Part shown: positions 45,280-55,889 of the stretch, in pieces
How positions within the stretch are numbered: position 1 is the stretch's first letter
Layout of the letters: every line of letters begins with the position of its first letter
Source of the DNA: Schistocerca nitens
Taxonomy: Eukaryota > Arthropoda > Insecta > Orthoptera > Acrididae
Length of the DNA: 64,000 bases
Direction: 5' to 3'
Assembly: GCF_023898315.1 (NCBI RefSeq)
Contig: NC_064622.1
Span: 276,511,503 to 276,575,502, forward strand
Made by a program: the position numbers and the translations under genes
Notes under the pieces: generated by a model
The model's input: the letters and a program-made list of their open reading frames with translations, nothing else
Database searches by the model: none
Told to the model about the DNA's origin: nothing

Positions 45280-46870
45280 TAAAAAAGTCAGAATGACTTA
45301 ACAACTAGCTATCTGATTCTTTTCTTGTAAAAGTGTTTCTCTAATGTCGACGATAGTGATTACATTTTCAGTTACTGTTTCGTGAGATTCTAATTGCTGA
45401 TCGTCGTTGCAGGCTAAAGCAAGGGGGTTGTCCTCTAGTCACGTAGCATTCGGAATTTGATTATTTGTCGCAGCTTGTTGTGGCATATCAATCATTTGTA
45501 CAGCTCTGCTGTTGTGGTCATTAGGGTTTTGAGGTGGGTGTTAATCTTCGTCAAATTCACTCAGAATAAGTGGAGGTTCTTGTTGAAATTGTCCTTGATT
45601 CTGGAAAAAAAGTTATTGCCATAATTACGCTGACAATTCTGATTATGACCTCTTCTTGCAGTAATTCGTCTGATACGGAACATTTCAGTTTCTATACACG
45701 AAATTATTGACTTGTGGTGTAGCATTATTGCTATGCTGTCGCGTATTCATGAAAGTTTGCGGCAAACCATTGAAATTAGGTTGACCTTGCTGAGAATATT
45801 GTTGTCCGGAATTTCCAACTTCCTGGTTTTTGTGGTAAATTGTTGTTGAAAATTCTGGTTATTGCTACCAAACTGTTGGTACTGTTGTTGGTTTTGTGAA
45901 TACTGATTGTTAAAATTTTGTTGTCTGTGAAAATTATTTTGAAAGTTGTTGCCATTCCTGAACCTCTTATTACGTCAGTCATTAAAATTTCTTGATGAGT
46001 TTTGATATCCATGCATGTTATTACTGTTGCTGTTCCGGGAGAAATTTTTATTTACAAAGGAATAGTCACAATATTGTACTTTCAAAAGTTGTAAAAGATC
46101 GCGAAATGCAGGAATGTTTTCATTTTGTTGCTCGATTAACGGGAAGACTCGTAATGAACGCGGTAATTTAGAGACGCATAGCTGTATTAATGCCGATTGA
46201 CTATATAGCTCGGTGAGGTGCTGATTTAGTTGAACGATGTGTTCAAAAAATTGCGTAATGTTTGGGAAGTTACAATTTTCAAAAGACAGTAAATTGATTA
46301 ACTGATCTTTAATTCCTCGTTACGTTATTTCCGACCAGTAATTTGACAAAAAGGCATATTGAAATTCTTCTAATGAGTAACCTTGTCTTTCAATGGGGCG
46401 CATCCTGGTGGCGGGCTTGCCCTCCAAAAACCTGCAAATGAATACCAATTTATGTGTAATAGGCCAATTAGGTGGTAACGAGAGTAAAAACTGTTGTACC
46501 CAGTCTAAGAGGTGGAGATGTGTTTCGTTATTGCGTAATACTTCGAGCTTACATACTGACAAGAAATGATTGTAATCGAAACCATTGAGTCGGACATTTT
46601 GTGTCGGTTCATTACAGTTAAAAATGTGTTTTGCGGGCGTTGCTCCGCGTCTAATTATCTCACACTTCGTAATATACCAAGATTGTGCTCTAGCGGGGTA
46701 GTGTCAAATTGTTCTGCTTGATTATATTGAAGGTTACTACGTACTTGCTTGTATGATGTCTGATCCTTTAACGTGGCAGTTTCATGGTGGAAACTGTTAA
46801 CTTTACGCGGGAATACCGACATACATGACAATACCGACATAATCTTTTTCTCAACTGGCTAACACTATAC
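45280..46870 (-). mobile_element. LTR-retroelement gag-like region (fossil)
   Basis: On the minus strand a capsid-like segment (about 46560-46080) is followed by a long Asn/Gln-rich tail (about 46060-45600) and an acidic stretch (about 45590-45300), the layout of gag proteins of some insect Ty3-like elements. It is broken in several places. No protease, reverse transcriptase or integrase region follows within the next 4 kb, and no LTR was found at either side. Assignment to Ty3-like rather than another LTR group is inference. Confidence 0.5.
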
Positions 46871-47082
46871 TCACAAGGGAACACTCCCAAGTGTCAATAA
46901 ACGATCTTCATGAAGTATGACGGGTGTGTAGAGGGGCAAAATAATCCAATACATATTTTTTCGTTTGTGCTCAGCTTCACTTTTAAGAGGTAAAACACAC
47001 CCTGTTGCATTTTATATTTAGAGGGAATGTCTTCGAAACAATGATACGCATAAGTTTTTCTCATATAAAACGTAAACGTAAA

Positions 47083-47170
47083 CTCCGTCCACAGGCCCTG
47101 GGGGACCCAATGGTACCGACCGGCCGCCGTGTCATCCTCAGCCCACAGGCGTCACCGGATGCGGATGTGG
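47083..47170 (-). mobile_element. Tail fragment of the 5S-headed SINE type
   Basis: Plus strand actccgtccacaggccctgg and gaccggccgccgtgtcatcc match the tail of the SINE at 57322-57651 (both end, on the minus strand, in a gacggagt motif). The 5S-derived head is absent. Confidence 0.65.
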
Positions 47171-47545
47171 ATAATTTGTAATTTTGCAAGCCATCCCATT
47201 AACATAAATTAAACAAGCATATCCATGTGTAATAAAGCTGGTTTTTCAAATACCATTTTTGGAAAATAATATACTGTCAGAGTATTTCCAAAATACTTGA
47301 TAAAAATATCTAAACATTATCAGTGTAGTTATTTGTTTTACTTACGCTTTGTTTTATGTTTCAAATTGTTTTACATTCTTTCTTTTACCGCTGTACATAC
47401 GTATATTTTCTTAATTGAAAATAATAAGTAACTCATTATTATGACACAAAATCATTACAACAACGAAAATCCGTAAATAAATGGTTAAAACACAATGTTC
47501 CCTTACACCATGAACATAAAATGGACGAAATTTCTTCACACAATA
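47171..47545. other. No recognisable feature
   Basis: AT-rich flank of the DD41D element. Confidence 0.5.
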
Positions 47546-48306
47546 CAGGGTGTTACAAAAAGGTACGGCCAAACTTTCAGGAAACATTCGTCACACACAA
47601 AGAAAGAAAATATGTTATGTGGACATGTGTCCACTTTCCATGTTAGAGCTCATTTTATTACTTCTCTTCAAATCACATTAATCATGGGATGGAAACACAC
47701 AGCAACAGAACGTACCAGCGTGACTTCAAACACTTTGTTACAGGAAATGTTCACAATGTCATCCGTTAGCGAGGATACATGCATCCACCCTCCGTCGCAT
47801 GGAATCCCTGATGCGCTGACGCAGCCGTGGAGAATGGCGTATTGTATCACAGTCGTCCACAATACGAGCACGAAGAGTCTCTACATTTGGTACCGGGGTT
47901 GCGTAGACAAAAGCTTTCAAATGCCCCCATAAATGAAAGTCAAGAGGGTTGATGTCAGGAGAGCGTGGAGGCCATGGAATTGGTCCGCCTCTACCAATCC
48001 ATCGGTCACGGAATCTGTTGTTGAGAAGCGTACGCACACTTCGACTGAAATGTGCAGGAGCTCCATCGTGCATGAACCACATGTTGTATCGTACTTGTAA
48101 AGGCACATGTTCTAGCAGCACGGGTAGAGTATCCTGTATGAAATCTTGATAACGTGCTCCATTGAGCGTAGGTGGAAGAACATACTGACGAAACTAAAAT
48201 GAGCTCTAACATGGAAAGTGGACACATGCCCACATAACATCTTTTCTTTATTTGTGTGTGAGGAATGTTTCCTGAAAGTTTGGCCGTACCTTTCTGTAAC
48301 ACCCAG
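47546..48306 (-). mobile_element. Non-autonomous DD41D mariner-type element, copy 2
   Basis: 761 bp, TA-flanked (47544-47545, 48307-48308), about 95% identical by eye to 750-1530, with the same minus-strand C-terminal transposase fragment (48121-47759; FMHDGAPAHFS and SPDINPLDFHLW, 41 residues apart). It lacks two short symmetrical stretches of about 10 bp inside the terminal repeats (ggaaacgctt in copy 1), removed or gained on both sides. Same structure in two unlinked copies shows that the deletion derivative itself transposed. Confidence 0.92.
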
Positions 48307-49102
48307 TATACGCAATAGAGAACACAATATAAAACAAAATTCAGCAGGATTTCAAATTGTTGCGGCTCGCCCTCCAAATATCCTGATTTATATCAGGCAT
48401 AATTCAGTACAAGATAGGCTTTGGGCAAGAGAATTGATTGTGTAATCGTGACTGCAGCTTGATTATATTGTTTCTCGAGTTGAGATTGACGTCATAAACA
48501 TTCAACAAAACTAGATGTGAAAATCTAAATTTCTCCAGCATTGAAAGCCATATACACCTCACAATTGTTCCTGTGCCGTCGAGCCCTTGAGTATCACCTG
48601 GAGAACTAGTTCCTTGGCCTCGGGTATGAAAACCGTTTTCCACAGTCGTATTTTCATAGTTTTGAAGGAAAATGCTAAGCTTAAAGGAGAATTCGAGAAT
48701 CTGTTCTTTAAGCCCAAAGTCTTCGTGAGACAGCATCGAATCTGGTACACAAATGTCTGACTAGGTCAAAAGATATTGGAAAGATGTTTTCTCTCCCAAT
48801 GAGGGAGAAAAATCTTTATTATTGTTCCCACTTTTATCACTTTCATTTCTGGTCAAACCCTGCATATACCACACTTTGGACGAAATCGGTAATGACCAAT
48901 ATGTGAGGTTCCCTTGTAAATATCTGCTGTCGGACAACTTGCTTACGTAGTCGTAATAAATTATATACACAAACCTTCCTCGAGAATCAGTTTGTTTGTC
49001 TGTAAATATCGTATCAAGTTCTCTACGGTATTTTCTGAGAATATCTTTCACGTTCAGACATAAAATCACCAGAGGGACACTTTAATTTCTGTATATATTT
49101 TA
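48307..49102. other. No recognisable feature
   Basis: A 110-codon minus frame (48736-48404) and a 102-codon minus frame (49069-48761) have no domain I can name. No repeat ends. Confidence 0.45.
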
Positions 49103-50062
49103 AAGGAATGTGTTGTTTTTGTGGTCTTCAGTCCAGAGACTGGTTTGATGCAGCTCTCCATGCTACTCTATCCTGTGCAAGATTCTTCATTTCCCAGTAC
49201 CTACTGCAACCTGCATCCTTCTGAATCTATTTAGTGTATTCATCTCTTGGTCTCCCTCTGCTATTTTTACCGTCCACTCTGCCCTCCAATACTAAATTGG
49301 TGATCCCTTGATGCCTCAGAATATGCCCTATCAACCGATCCCTCCTTCTAGTCAAGTTGTGGCACAAATTTCTCTCCAATTCTATTCAATACCTCCTCAT
49401 TAGTTATGTGATCTACCCATCTAATCTTCAGCATTCTTCTGTAGCACCACATTTCGAAAGCTTCCTTTCTCTTATTGTCTAAACTATTAATCGTCCACGT
49501 TTCACTTCCATACATGGCTACACTCCATACAAATACTTTCAGAAACGATTTCCCGACACTTAAATATATACTCGATGTTAACAAATTTCTCTTCTTCAGA
49601 AACGCTTTCCTTGCCATTGCCAGTCTACATTTTATATTCTCTCTACTTCGACCATCATCAGTTATTTTGCTTCCCAAATAGCAAAACTCCTGTACTACTT
49701 TAAGCGTCTCATTTCCTAATCTAATTCCCGCAGCATCACCCGATTTAATTCGACTACATTCCATTATCCTCGTTTTTCTTTTGTTGATGTTCATCTTATA
49801 TCCTCCTATCAAGACACTGTCCTTTCGGTTCAGCTGCTCTTCCATGTCCTTTGCTGTCTCTGACAGAATTACAATGTCATCGGCGAACCTCAAAGTTTTT
49901 ATTTCTTCTCCATGGATTTTAATTCCTACTCCGAATTTTTCTTTTGTTTCCTTTAGTGCTTGCTCAATATACAGATTGAATAACATCGGAGATAGGCTAC
50001 AACTCTGTCTCACTCCCTTCCCAACCGCTGCTTCCCTTTCATGCCCCTCTTATAACTGCCAG
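49103..50062 (-). mobile_element. RTE-type LINE, 5' truncated, well preserved 3' part
   Basis: The minus strand keeps the second half of the reverse transcriptase and the C-terminal domain, followed by a 3' UTR with the block ctggactgaagaccacaaaa near 49115. The 5' break at about 50062 falls in the equivalent of position 63780 of the copy at 61735-64000. By eye the two copies agree at more than 90% where they overlap. Confidence 0.92.
49348..50013 (-). pseudogene. RTE reverse transcriptase C-terminal part
   Basis: One frame of 221 codons is open: VRQGCSLSP-type motif as MRQSCSLSPMLFNLYIEQ, FADDIVILSETAKDMEEQLN (catalytic Asp pair intact), GYKMNINKRKTRIMECSRIK, FCYLGSKITDDGRSRENIKC, LAMARKAFLKKRNLLTSS, WSVAMYGSETWTINSLD, EAFEMWCYRRMLKIRWVDHI and TNEEVLNRIGEKF. 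The N-terminal endonuclease and first RT half are missing because of 5' truncation, so it is not a whole gene. Confidence 0.9.
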
Positions 50063-50132
50063 AAAATCTACCTAAAAACGTATTCTAATATGGGCGTGTT
50101 TTAGGTACCTATTTCTCTCGTACATGTAAATA

Positions 50133-50560
50133 CGAGGGTGGAATTTTTATAGTGGCAACTATTTATTTTCAGCTCGTACAAAGTAGATACGTGTTTCAAA
50201 TTTTTACTGACCTTCAAAGTAGTCACCAGAATTGTGTATAACCCGTTGCCAGCGATGTGGAAGTCGTAGAATACTCTTGGCAGTGCCAGTTTTGTTGACA
50301 GTTCGAGTGGCGCGGTATACTGCCCGACAAATTTGTAGCTGGTCTGAAGCGAATGCCGTGAAGTGTTTCCTTCAGCTTAGAAATCGAGTTGAACTCACGA
50401 AGGCTTAAGTCAGGGGAGTGCAGTAGATGGTATAGCACTTAGCAGCCCCATCAGTGAAACAAAGCAGTATCAGCTTGCACTGTACGAGCTTGAGCATTGT
50501 CCTGCAAAATGATGGTCAGGTCCTGAAGAATGTGTCAACACTTCTGTCTCTAAGCTGGTC
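50133..50560 (-). mobile_element. mariner element, C-terminal third only
   Basis: Right of a TA (50131-50132) begins cgagggtggaatttttatag, a terminal repeat. The minus strand reads ILQDNAQARTVQADTALFH (second Asp), then LYHLLHSPDLSLREFNSISK (third motif, the last Asp changed to Glu) and KLKETLHGIRFRPATNLSGS. The 5' two thirds are missing; the break abuts a Tc1 fragment near 50561. A different family from 27930-31720. Confidence 0.8.
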
Positions 50561-51208
50561 GTAGGTTGTGTTCCAATCTGCAGCAGTTTGAGGAATGGTT
50601 GCACTTCCGTCATGTTGAACGATTCTCTTCAGTCATCGTTGGTCCCGTTCTTGCATAATCTTTTTCCTGCCGCAACGATGTCGGAGATTTGATGTTTTAC
50701 CGGATTGCCGGCCTTTGTGACCGAGCGGTTCTAGGCGCTTCAGTCCGGAACCGCGCTGCTGCTACGGTCGCAGGCTCGAATCCTGCCTCGGGCATGGATG
50801 TGTGTGATGTCCTTAGGTTATTTCGGTTTAGGTCGTTCTAAGTCTAGGGGACTGATAACAGCTGTTAAGTCCCATAGTGCTCAGAGCTATTTGAACTATT
50901 TGTGTTTTACCGGAGTCCTGATATTCACGGTACACTCTTAAAATAGTCGTACGGGAAAATCCCCACTTCATCGCTACCTCGGTAATGCTGTGTCCCATCG
51001 TCGTGCACCGACTATAACACCACGTTCAGGCTCACTTAAATCTTGATAACCTGCCACTGTAGCAGCAGCAACCGATCTAACAACTGCGCGCCAGACACTT
51101 GCTGTCATATGTAGGCGTTGCCGACCGCAGCACCGTATTCAACCTGCTTACATGTCTCTGTATTTGAATACGCATGCCTATAGCAGTTTCTTTGGCGTTT
51201 CAGTATAT
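50561..51208 (-). mobile_element. Tc1-like 5' third (DD36E-type family), split by a SINE
   Basis: Matches the 5' part of the element at 3325-4366: terminus near 51208 (tttggcgtttcagta), leader, and the N-terminal HTH coding part, read on the minus strand as VFARGDGTQHYRGSDEVGIFPYDY-like frames in pieces. The SINE at 50705-50902 interrupts it. The catalytic core is absent. Confidence 0.85.
50705..50902 (+). mobile_element. tRNA-derived SINE, full length
   Basis: Head ttgccggcctttgtgaccga, box B ggctcgaatcc, body and tail (tttgaactatttg). Target-site duplication TGTTTTACCGGA at 50693-50704 and 50903-50914. Confidence 0.95.
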
Positions 51209-51333
51209 ATATATATAAAGTAGTTAAACGTTGTTAGCAAACAGGCAAGTTGTATTTATGGCTTCATTGGTTTAGAATTAGAATACTACTACAGAAACTG
51301 AATTTGCAATAACAATAAACAAGTCTGATGGTC

Positions 51334-51595
51334 AGAGGAGGGGAGGGAGAGATGGACAGAGGGCTGCGAGGAAACGGACACAGGAAATGGGAAGGAAGAA
51401 ATGAATAGAGAGAAGGGCATGACAAGATGGAGAGAGAGAGGGAGAGGAGAAGATTGCCACAGAAAGGGGCAAGATAGTGATGGACAGAGAGGGGGAGAGA
51501 GAGGAGGCAGAAGATGGAGAGAGAGGGAGGAGGAGGAGGTGGACAAAGAAAGGACGACGGGGAGATAGACAGAGACAGGGGAGAGAAGGAGATTA
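51334..51595. repeat. Purine-rich (GGGA/GA) low-complexity tract
   Basis: About 260 bp with almost no pyrimidines on the plus strand (agagggagaggagaagattg, ggaggaggaggtgg). It creates a long but meaningless Ser/Leu/Pro-rich minus frame. Confidence 0.9.
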
Positions 51596-52038
51596 GGCCT
51601 TACATGCAATTCTCATACATATTAGAAACGTGTGCTGTCTCTTTTCTTTCTTTTCCATTTAAGGAGACTCAGCCAGAGCAAAGCGTAGCCGGATACAGCT
51701 GGTTTATAGTATGTATAAATTTTGGTCACTTTCGCTACTCTCTGGAGTAGCGGTTGATGTCTACTGCTTTTCCCTCCAAATACCGGCTTCTCAGTAGCTG
51801 AACAGTTCATAGCTACCATCAGTGCAAGAGGATGTCAATTCAAACAACATTTAAATATGAAACAGGTAACAATAGATACAGTGGGTGGACAAATATTTAG
51901 AAACACCAAAAACGCAACACATTACCATGCCTAGGAACACTGGTGGCATTCAAAACAGCTCCCTGTCGTCTCGGAATGGATAAATACAGGCCCTGTATAG
52001 TTTTCAGGTGAATCTTACACCAGTCTTCCCGCAAAATA

Positions 52039-53113
52039 CGATGTGCGACAGTAAAGTAATTAGACTGATTTTGTTTGCACGATGTGGCAGCCCTGCAGGC
52101 TTACATAGGCACAATATCTTTGACCTTGGTCTATAAGCTGCTTCTAGTCCAAGCGGCACATTGATGCAACGGCTCAGTCGTGAGTTGTGCTATAATAAGT
52201 TAAGACATGTTTGTGTCTCTCGTCACGGGAATAGAACCGATAATATTGCGCAACTGTATGCGATTTCTTTTTGCGTTAAATTGGGTGAAAACGCGACGAC
52301 AACTTACAGTAAGCTTCAGAAGGCTATTGGAGAGGAGGTTATGTCAAGAGCTCAAGTTTTTCGTTGGCATAAAATGTTTAGTGAAGACAGAACGGCCGGC
52401 CGGTGTGGCGCTTCAGTCTGGAACCACGTGACCGCTACAGTCGCAGGTTCGAATCCTGCCTCGGGCATGGATGTGTGTGATGTCCTTAGGTTAGTTATGT
52501 TTAAGTAGTTCTAAGTTCTAGGGGACTGATGACCACAGATGTTAAGTCCCATAGTACTCAGAGCCGTTTGAAGACAGAAGGAATGTTGAAGACCGTAGTG
52601 GACGACCATCAGCCTCACGGATGGATGTCAACTTGGCCAGGTTGTGTGAACTCGTGCGATCTGATCGAAGATTATCCGTGAAAATAATTGCAGAAGAACT
52701 GAACATCAATCGGGAAACGGTTCATCTAATAATAACTGAAGCTCTTGGTATGGGATAATGTGCCATCCCATACTGCTCTGTCAGTACAGCAATTTTTAAC
52801 CTCAAAACACTACCACAGCCACCTTTATCACCAGATATCGCTCCATGCGACTTTTTTCTATTTCAAAGAGTCAAAACGGCGGTCAATGGACACCATTTTC
52901 AAACAACACAAGATGTCCTAAAAGCTGTGGCGAGTGTCTTGGAGGATATTACAGAAGATGAGTTCCAGAAATGTTACCATCAATGGCAGAAGAGTTGGAA
53001 AAAATGTTTGCAGTCACAAGGGAACTACTTTGAAGGAGACAACAACAAACTTGACTAAAACGCTAAGCAACATTTTTGTCACATCAGTCTCATTACTTTA
53101 TTAACACACCTCG
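52039..53113 (+). mobile_element. mariner element, internally deleted, carrying a SINE
   Basis: TA-flanked (52037-52038, 53114-53115) with ends CGATGTGCGACAGTAAAGTA and, on the minus strand, CGAGGTGTGTTAATAAAGTA. Plus strand: ISFCVKLGENATTTYSKLQK, EEVMSRAQVFRWHKMFSEDR (HTH 1), SINE, DRSGRPSASRMDVNLARLCE and SVKIIAEELNINRETVHLII (HTH 2), then a deletion removing the first Asp and centre; NVPSHTALSVQQFL (second-Asp motif without the Asp pair) and a frameshifted C-terminus follow. Inserted in a Tc1. Confidence 0.9.
52393..52568 (+). mobile_element. tRNA-derived SINE, with a small deletion in the head
   Basis: Head cggccggccggtgtggcgct (the box A segment is missing), box B ggttcgaatcc, body and tail. 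Target-site duplication TGAAGACAGAA at 52382-52392 and 52569-52579. Third layer of a Tc1 > mariner > SINE nest. Confidence 0.95.
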
Positions 53114-54297
53114 TAGAAGCAATTTCAGGTAACGATGATTGAGGTGGATAGCAATCACACACCATTCTCTCCAAAGCAGACCACAAAGGCTCAATAATAT
53201 TGAGTCTAGTGACTGCGTGGCAAGGAGAGATGCGCATAATCATCCTTGTGCTCACAAAACCAGTCCTGGATGATGTGAGCTGTGTGCACAGAGGTCCTGA
53301 CGTTTTGGTACACATCATCATTACTGGGGATCAAACATTGTTCCATGGGATACACCCGATCAGCAGAAATTTTCACATTATGCCCGGGAATAACGTGACC
53401 CAGCAGAGTAACCATGGGGCCCATGGAATGCCACGTTATGGCTGCCCAAATCATCACCGAATCCCCGCCATGATTCTTCTTGGGACGTAAACTCTGCCAG
53501 AAGTTGGAAACAGTCTCAAACAGGACTCATCCGACCAAATTACTTTATTTCGTTGTTCCACATTCAAGGTTTTATGGGTTTGGTAGCATGTCTTCCTGTC
53601 AACAAGTATTTGCATCTCTGACAAGTGGTTTCAGCATTCAAGCTCGCCCTGCAATTCCCTACTTATGAGGCTCCCTTCGTGTTGTTTTGGTGCCGACAGG
53701 GCTCGCGAGTGGGATATTCAGTGCTGCAGTGACATTTTCAGTGTCGACCCCTTGGTTTTCCTCAGAATCCCCTGCAACGACCGTCACGGTCACTCAACAC
53801 ACACCTTCATCCGTTTTGGGACTTAGCAGATGATCTTTTTGAACTTTTCCTGTATGCAGTGTAAATCTTCGAAAAGGTGCCTCTTGAAACACCAAACACT
53901 TCGGCTACTGTAGTTACGGAAACCATCACCATACAAGCACCAACCATTTGTTGACGTTCGAGTTCACTTAGATCCGACATAAAGCACTCATTACTACACA
54001 GAACACCATTCTGACCGTGCCTGACATATTGACGACATTGCACAGGAGGCGTTAGTGGTCATATGCAACAGCACAATCTCCAAACTTGGCTAGCATCTGC
54101 ATTTATGTTCAAACATGCATTTGCCACGGTGTTACCTATTTATTACACGCGCATCATTCTGTAATTATAAATTATATACAGAAATCTTACTCTTGAATCT
54201 ATTACTGAAAAAGGTATCAAAATGTCTATAGTAGTTCTTCAGGTTAGCCTTCACATACAGACAGAAACACGCAGTGGGAAACTTTAATTTAGTATTA

Positions 54298-55889
54298 CGG
54301 GGGTGCTCAAAAAGTCTCTCCGGAGTGCCGTATGATTGTTAGCCGCGCGTGCCATATGATTGTTCGCCTGCCTGGGTTACTTCCCTTCAAGTGGATTCTC
54401 CCAACATTCCACTGTTTCGTGTATCTCAGCCAGCGTCATTAGTATCGTTGGTATGTGTCTTTACGTGTTGACGTGAATGTTTAAGTTTAGTTCCTTTGTT
54501 CGTTTGTTTCGTTTTTGTCACTGAAGAACGTGTGTTTTTAGTCGAGCAAGTGTTCAAAGCTGGCGGTAAATACACAGTTTCAGTTCGTCAAACATTTAAT
54601 TCAGTTTTCCCGGAGACCCTCACATCGCGATGCTGTGCGAGATTTGACACAAATTTCGAAGTACGGGTTCAGTGACGGATGCACCGAGAAGTGGTCGTCC
54701 TAGCGTTTTGTTTGAGGATAAACTACTCGATATTTCCGATAAAATATCCATGAGTCCCAACAAGTCAGTAAGAAAACTCTGCCAGGAAATCGATGTTAGT
54801 GTCGGAACGGCCCACACAGCTGTACGAAAAAAATTGGTTTCCCATACAAAGCGACAGTCGTGCAAGAACTGAAAAATACTGATCATGGCAAGAGACTGCA
54901 TTATAGTCAATGGTTCAAAAATTTCGTTCAACAAGATGGAAGTGATATTCTTAATGAAACGTTTTTCACTGATGAGGCGCGGTTTCATTTATCCGGGTAC
55001 ATGAACTCGCAAAATTCTCGTATGTAGAGTGCTGTAAATCCATTGTGTATTCATAAGGAACCACTTCATTCTGTGAAAATAGGTTCAAATGGCTCTGAGC
55101 ACTATAGGACTTAACTTCTGAGGTCAGCAGTCCCCTAGAACTTAGAACTACTTAAACCTAACTAACCTACGGACATCACACACATCCATGCCCGAGGCAG
55201 GATTCGAACCTGTGACCGTAGCGGTCGCGCGGTTCCAGACTGTAGCGCCTAGAACCGCTCGGCCACTCCGGCCGGCCGTGAAAATAGGAGTTTGGATTGC
55301 AATTTCTGGACGTCGGATTGTGGGTCCCATATTTTTCAACGAAACAATGAACGCACAAAGATACTGCAGTGATATTCTGTACTCATTCATAGGAGAACTT
55401 GTGTTAAGTGAAATACTGAACGGTTATTTTCAACAAGATGGTGCAACCGCGCATAAAGCTCGCGTTTCAATGTAACTGCTTGCTGATGTTTATGGTGATC
55501 GCATAATGTCACAGGGACTTTGGCCTGCACGATCGCCTGACCTAACACCACCTGACTTTTTCTTCTGAGGTGCAACGAAAGCAACTGTCTATAAAAACCG
55601 TCCAAAATCCATTGATGAATAGAAAACTGCAATATCCACTTTCACTGCTTGTGTTACAGAAGAAATGTTACAGCTTGTGTTTGGAAACATGGTTAGAGGA
55701 ATTGAATTGTGTATTTAACAACAGGGGGACACTTTCAGCATTTAATGTGAAAATTTGTAAGTAAAATGAATATTCAATAAATTAATAACTTGTATTTCAC
55801 TGAGTTTCATTTCGGTATATTCACTGCGGCATACGGCACGCGCAGCTAACAATCACACGGCACTGTGGAGAGACTTTTTGAACACCCCG
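54298..55889 (+). mobile_element. Mariner-superfamily element (38-residue D-D spacing), carrying a SINE
   Basis: TA-flanked (54296-54297, 55890-55891); ends CGGGGGTGCTCAAAAAGTCT and, on the minus strand, CGGGGTGTTCAAAAAGTCTC. Plus-strand transposase: TDAPRSGRPSVLFEDKLLDI, NKSVRKLCQEIDVSVGTAHT (HTH), FFTDEARFHLSGYMNSQNSR (first Asp, about 54965), IGVWIAISGRRIVGPIFFNE, GYFQQDGATAHKARVSM (second Asp, about 55440) and ARSPDLTPPDFFF (third, about 55545); 38 positions lie between the last two Asp. At least four in-frame stops (for instance just after HKARVSM and after DFFF). About 1385 bp without the SINE. Confidence 0.9.
55084..55277 (-). mobile_element. tRNA-derived SINE, full length head, short tail
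   Basis: Minus-strand copy from ttcaaatggctctgagcact to the head end ggccactccggccggcc. Target-site duplication GTGAAAATAGG at 55073-55083 and 55278-55288. Confidence 0.94.

Larger units (their letters stand above)
51879..54170 (-). mobile_element. Tc1-like element carrying a mariner
   Basis: Left terminus after TA (51877-51878): CAGTGGGTGGACAAATATTT. The transposase runs on the minus strand from 53980 (MSDLSELERQQMVGACMVMV and VTTVAEVFGVSRGTFSKIYT) through IQPISSDD-type decay, SVMIWAAITWHSMGPMVTLL (about 53440), VHTAHIIQDWFCEHKDDYAH, and RLNIIEPLWSALERMV (Glu motif, about 53200-53150), then, beyond the mariner at 52039-53113, its C-terminus LREDWCKIHLKTIQG-like near 52020-51960. The 5' terminal repeat near 54170 is not recognisable. 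Several frame breaks. Confidence 0.85.

Noticed and set aside
51289-51609. 106-codon Ser/Leu/Pro-rich minus frame
   Set aside because: Product of a purine-rich low-complexity tract, not a protein.
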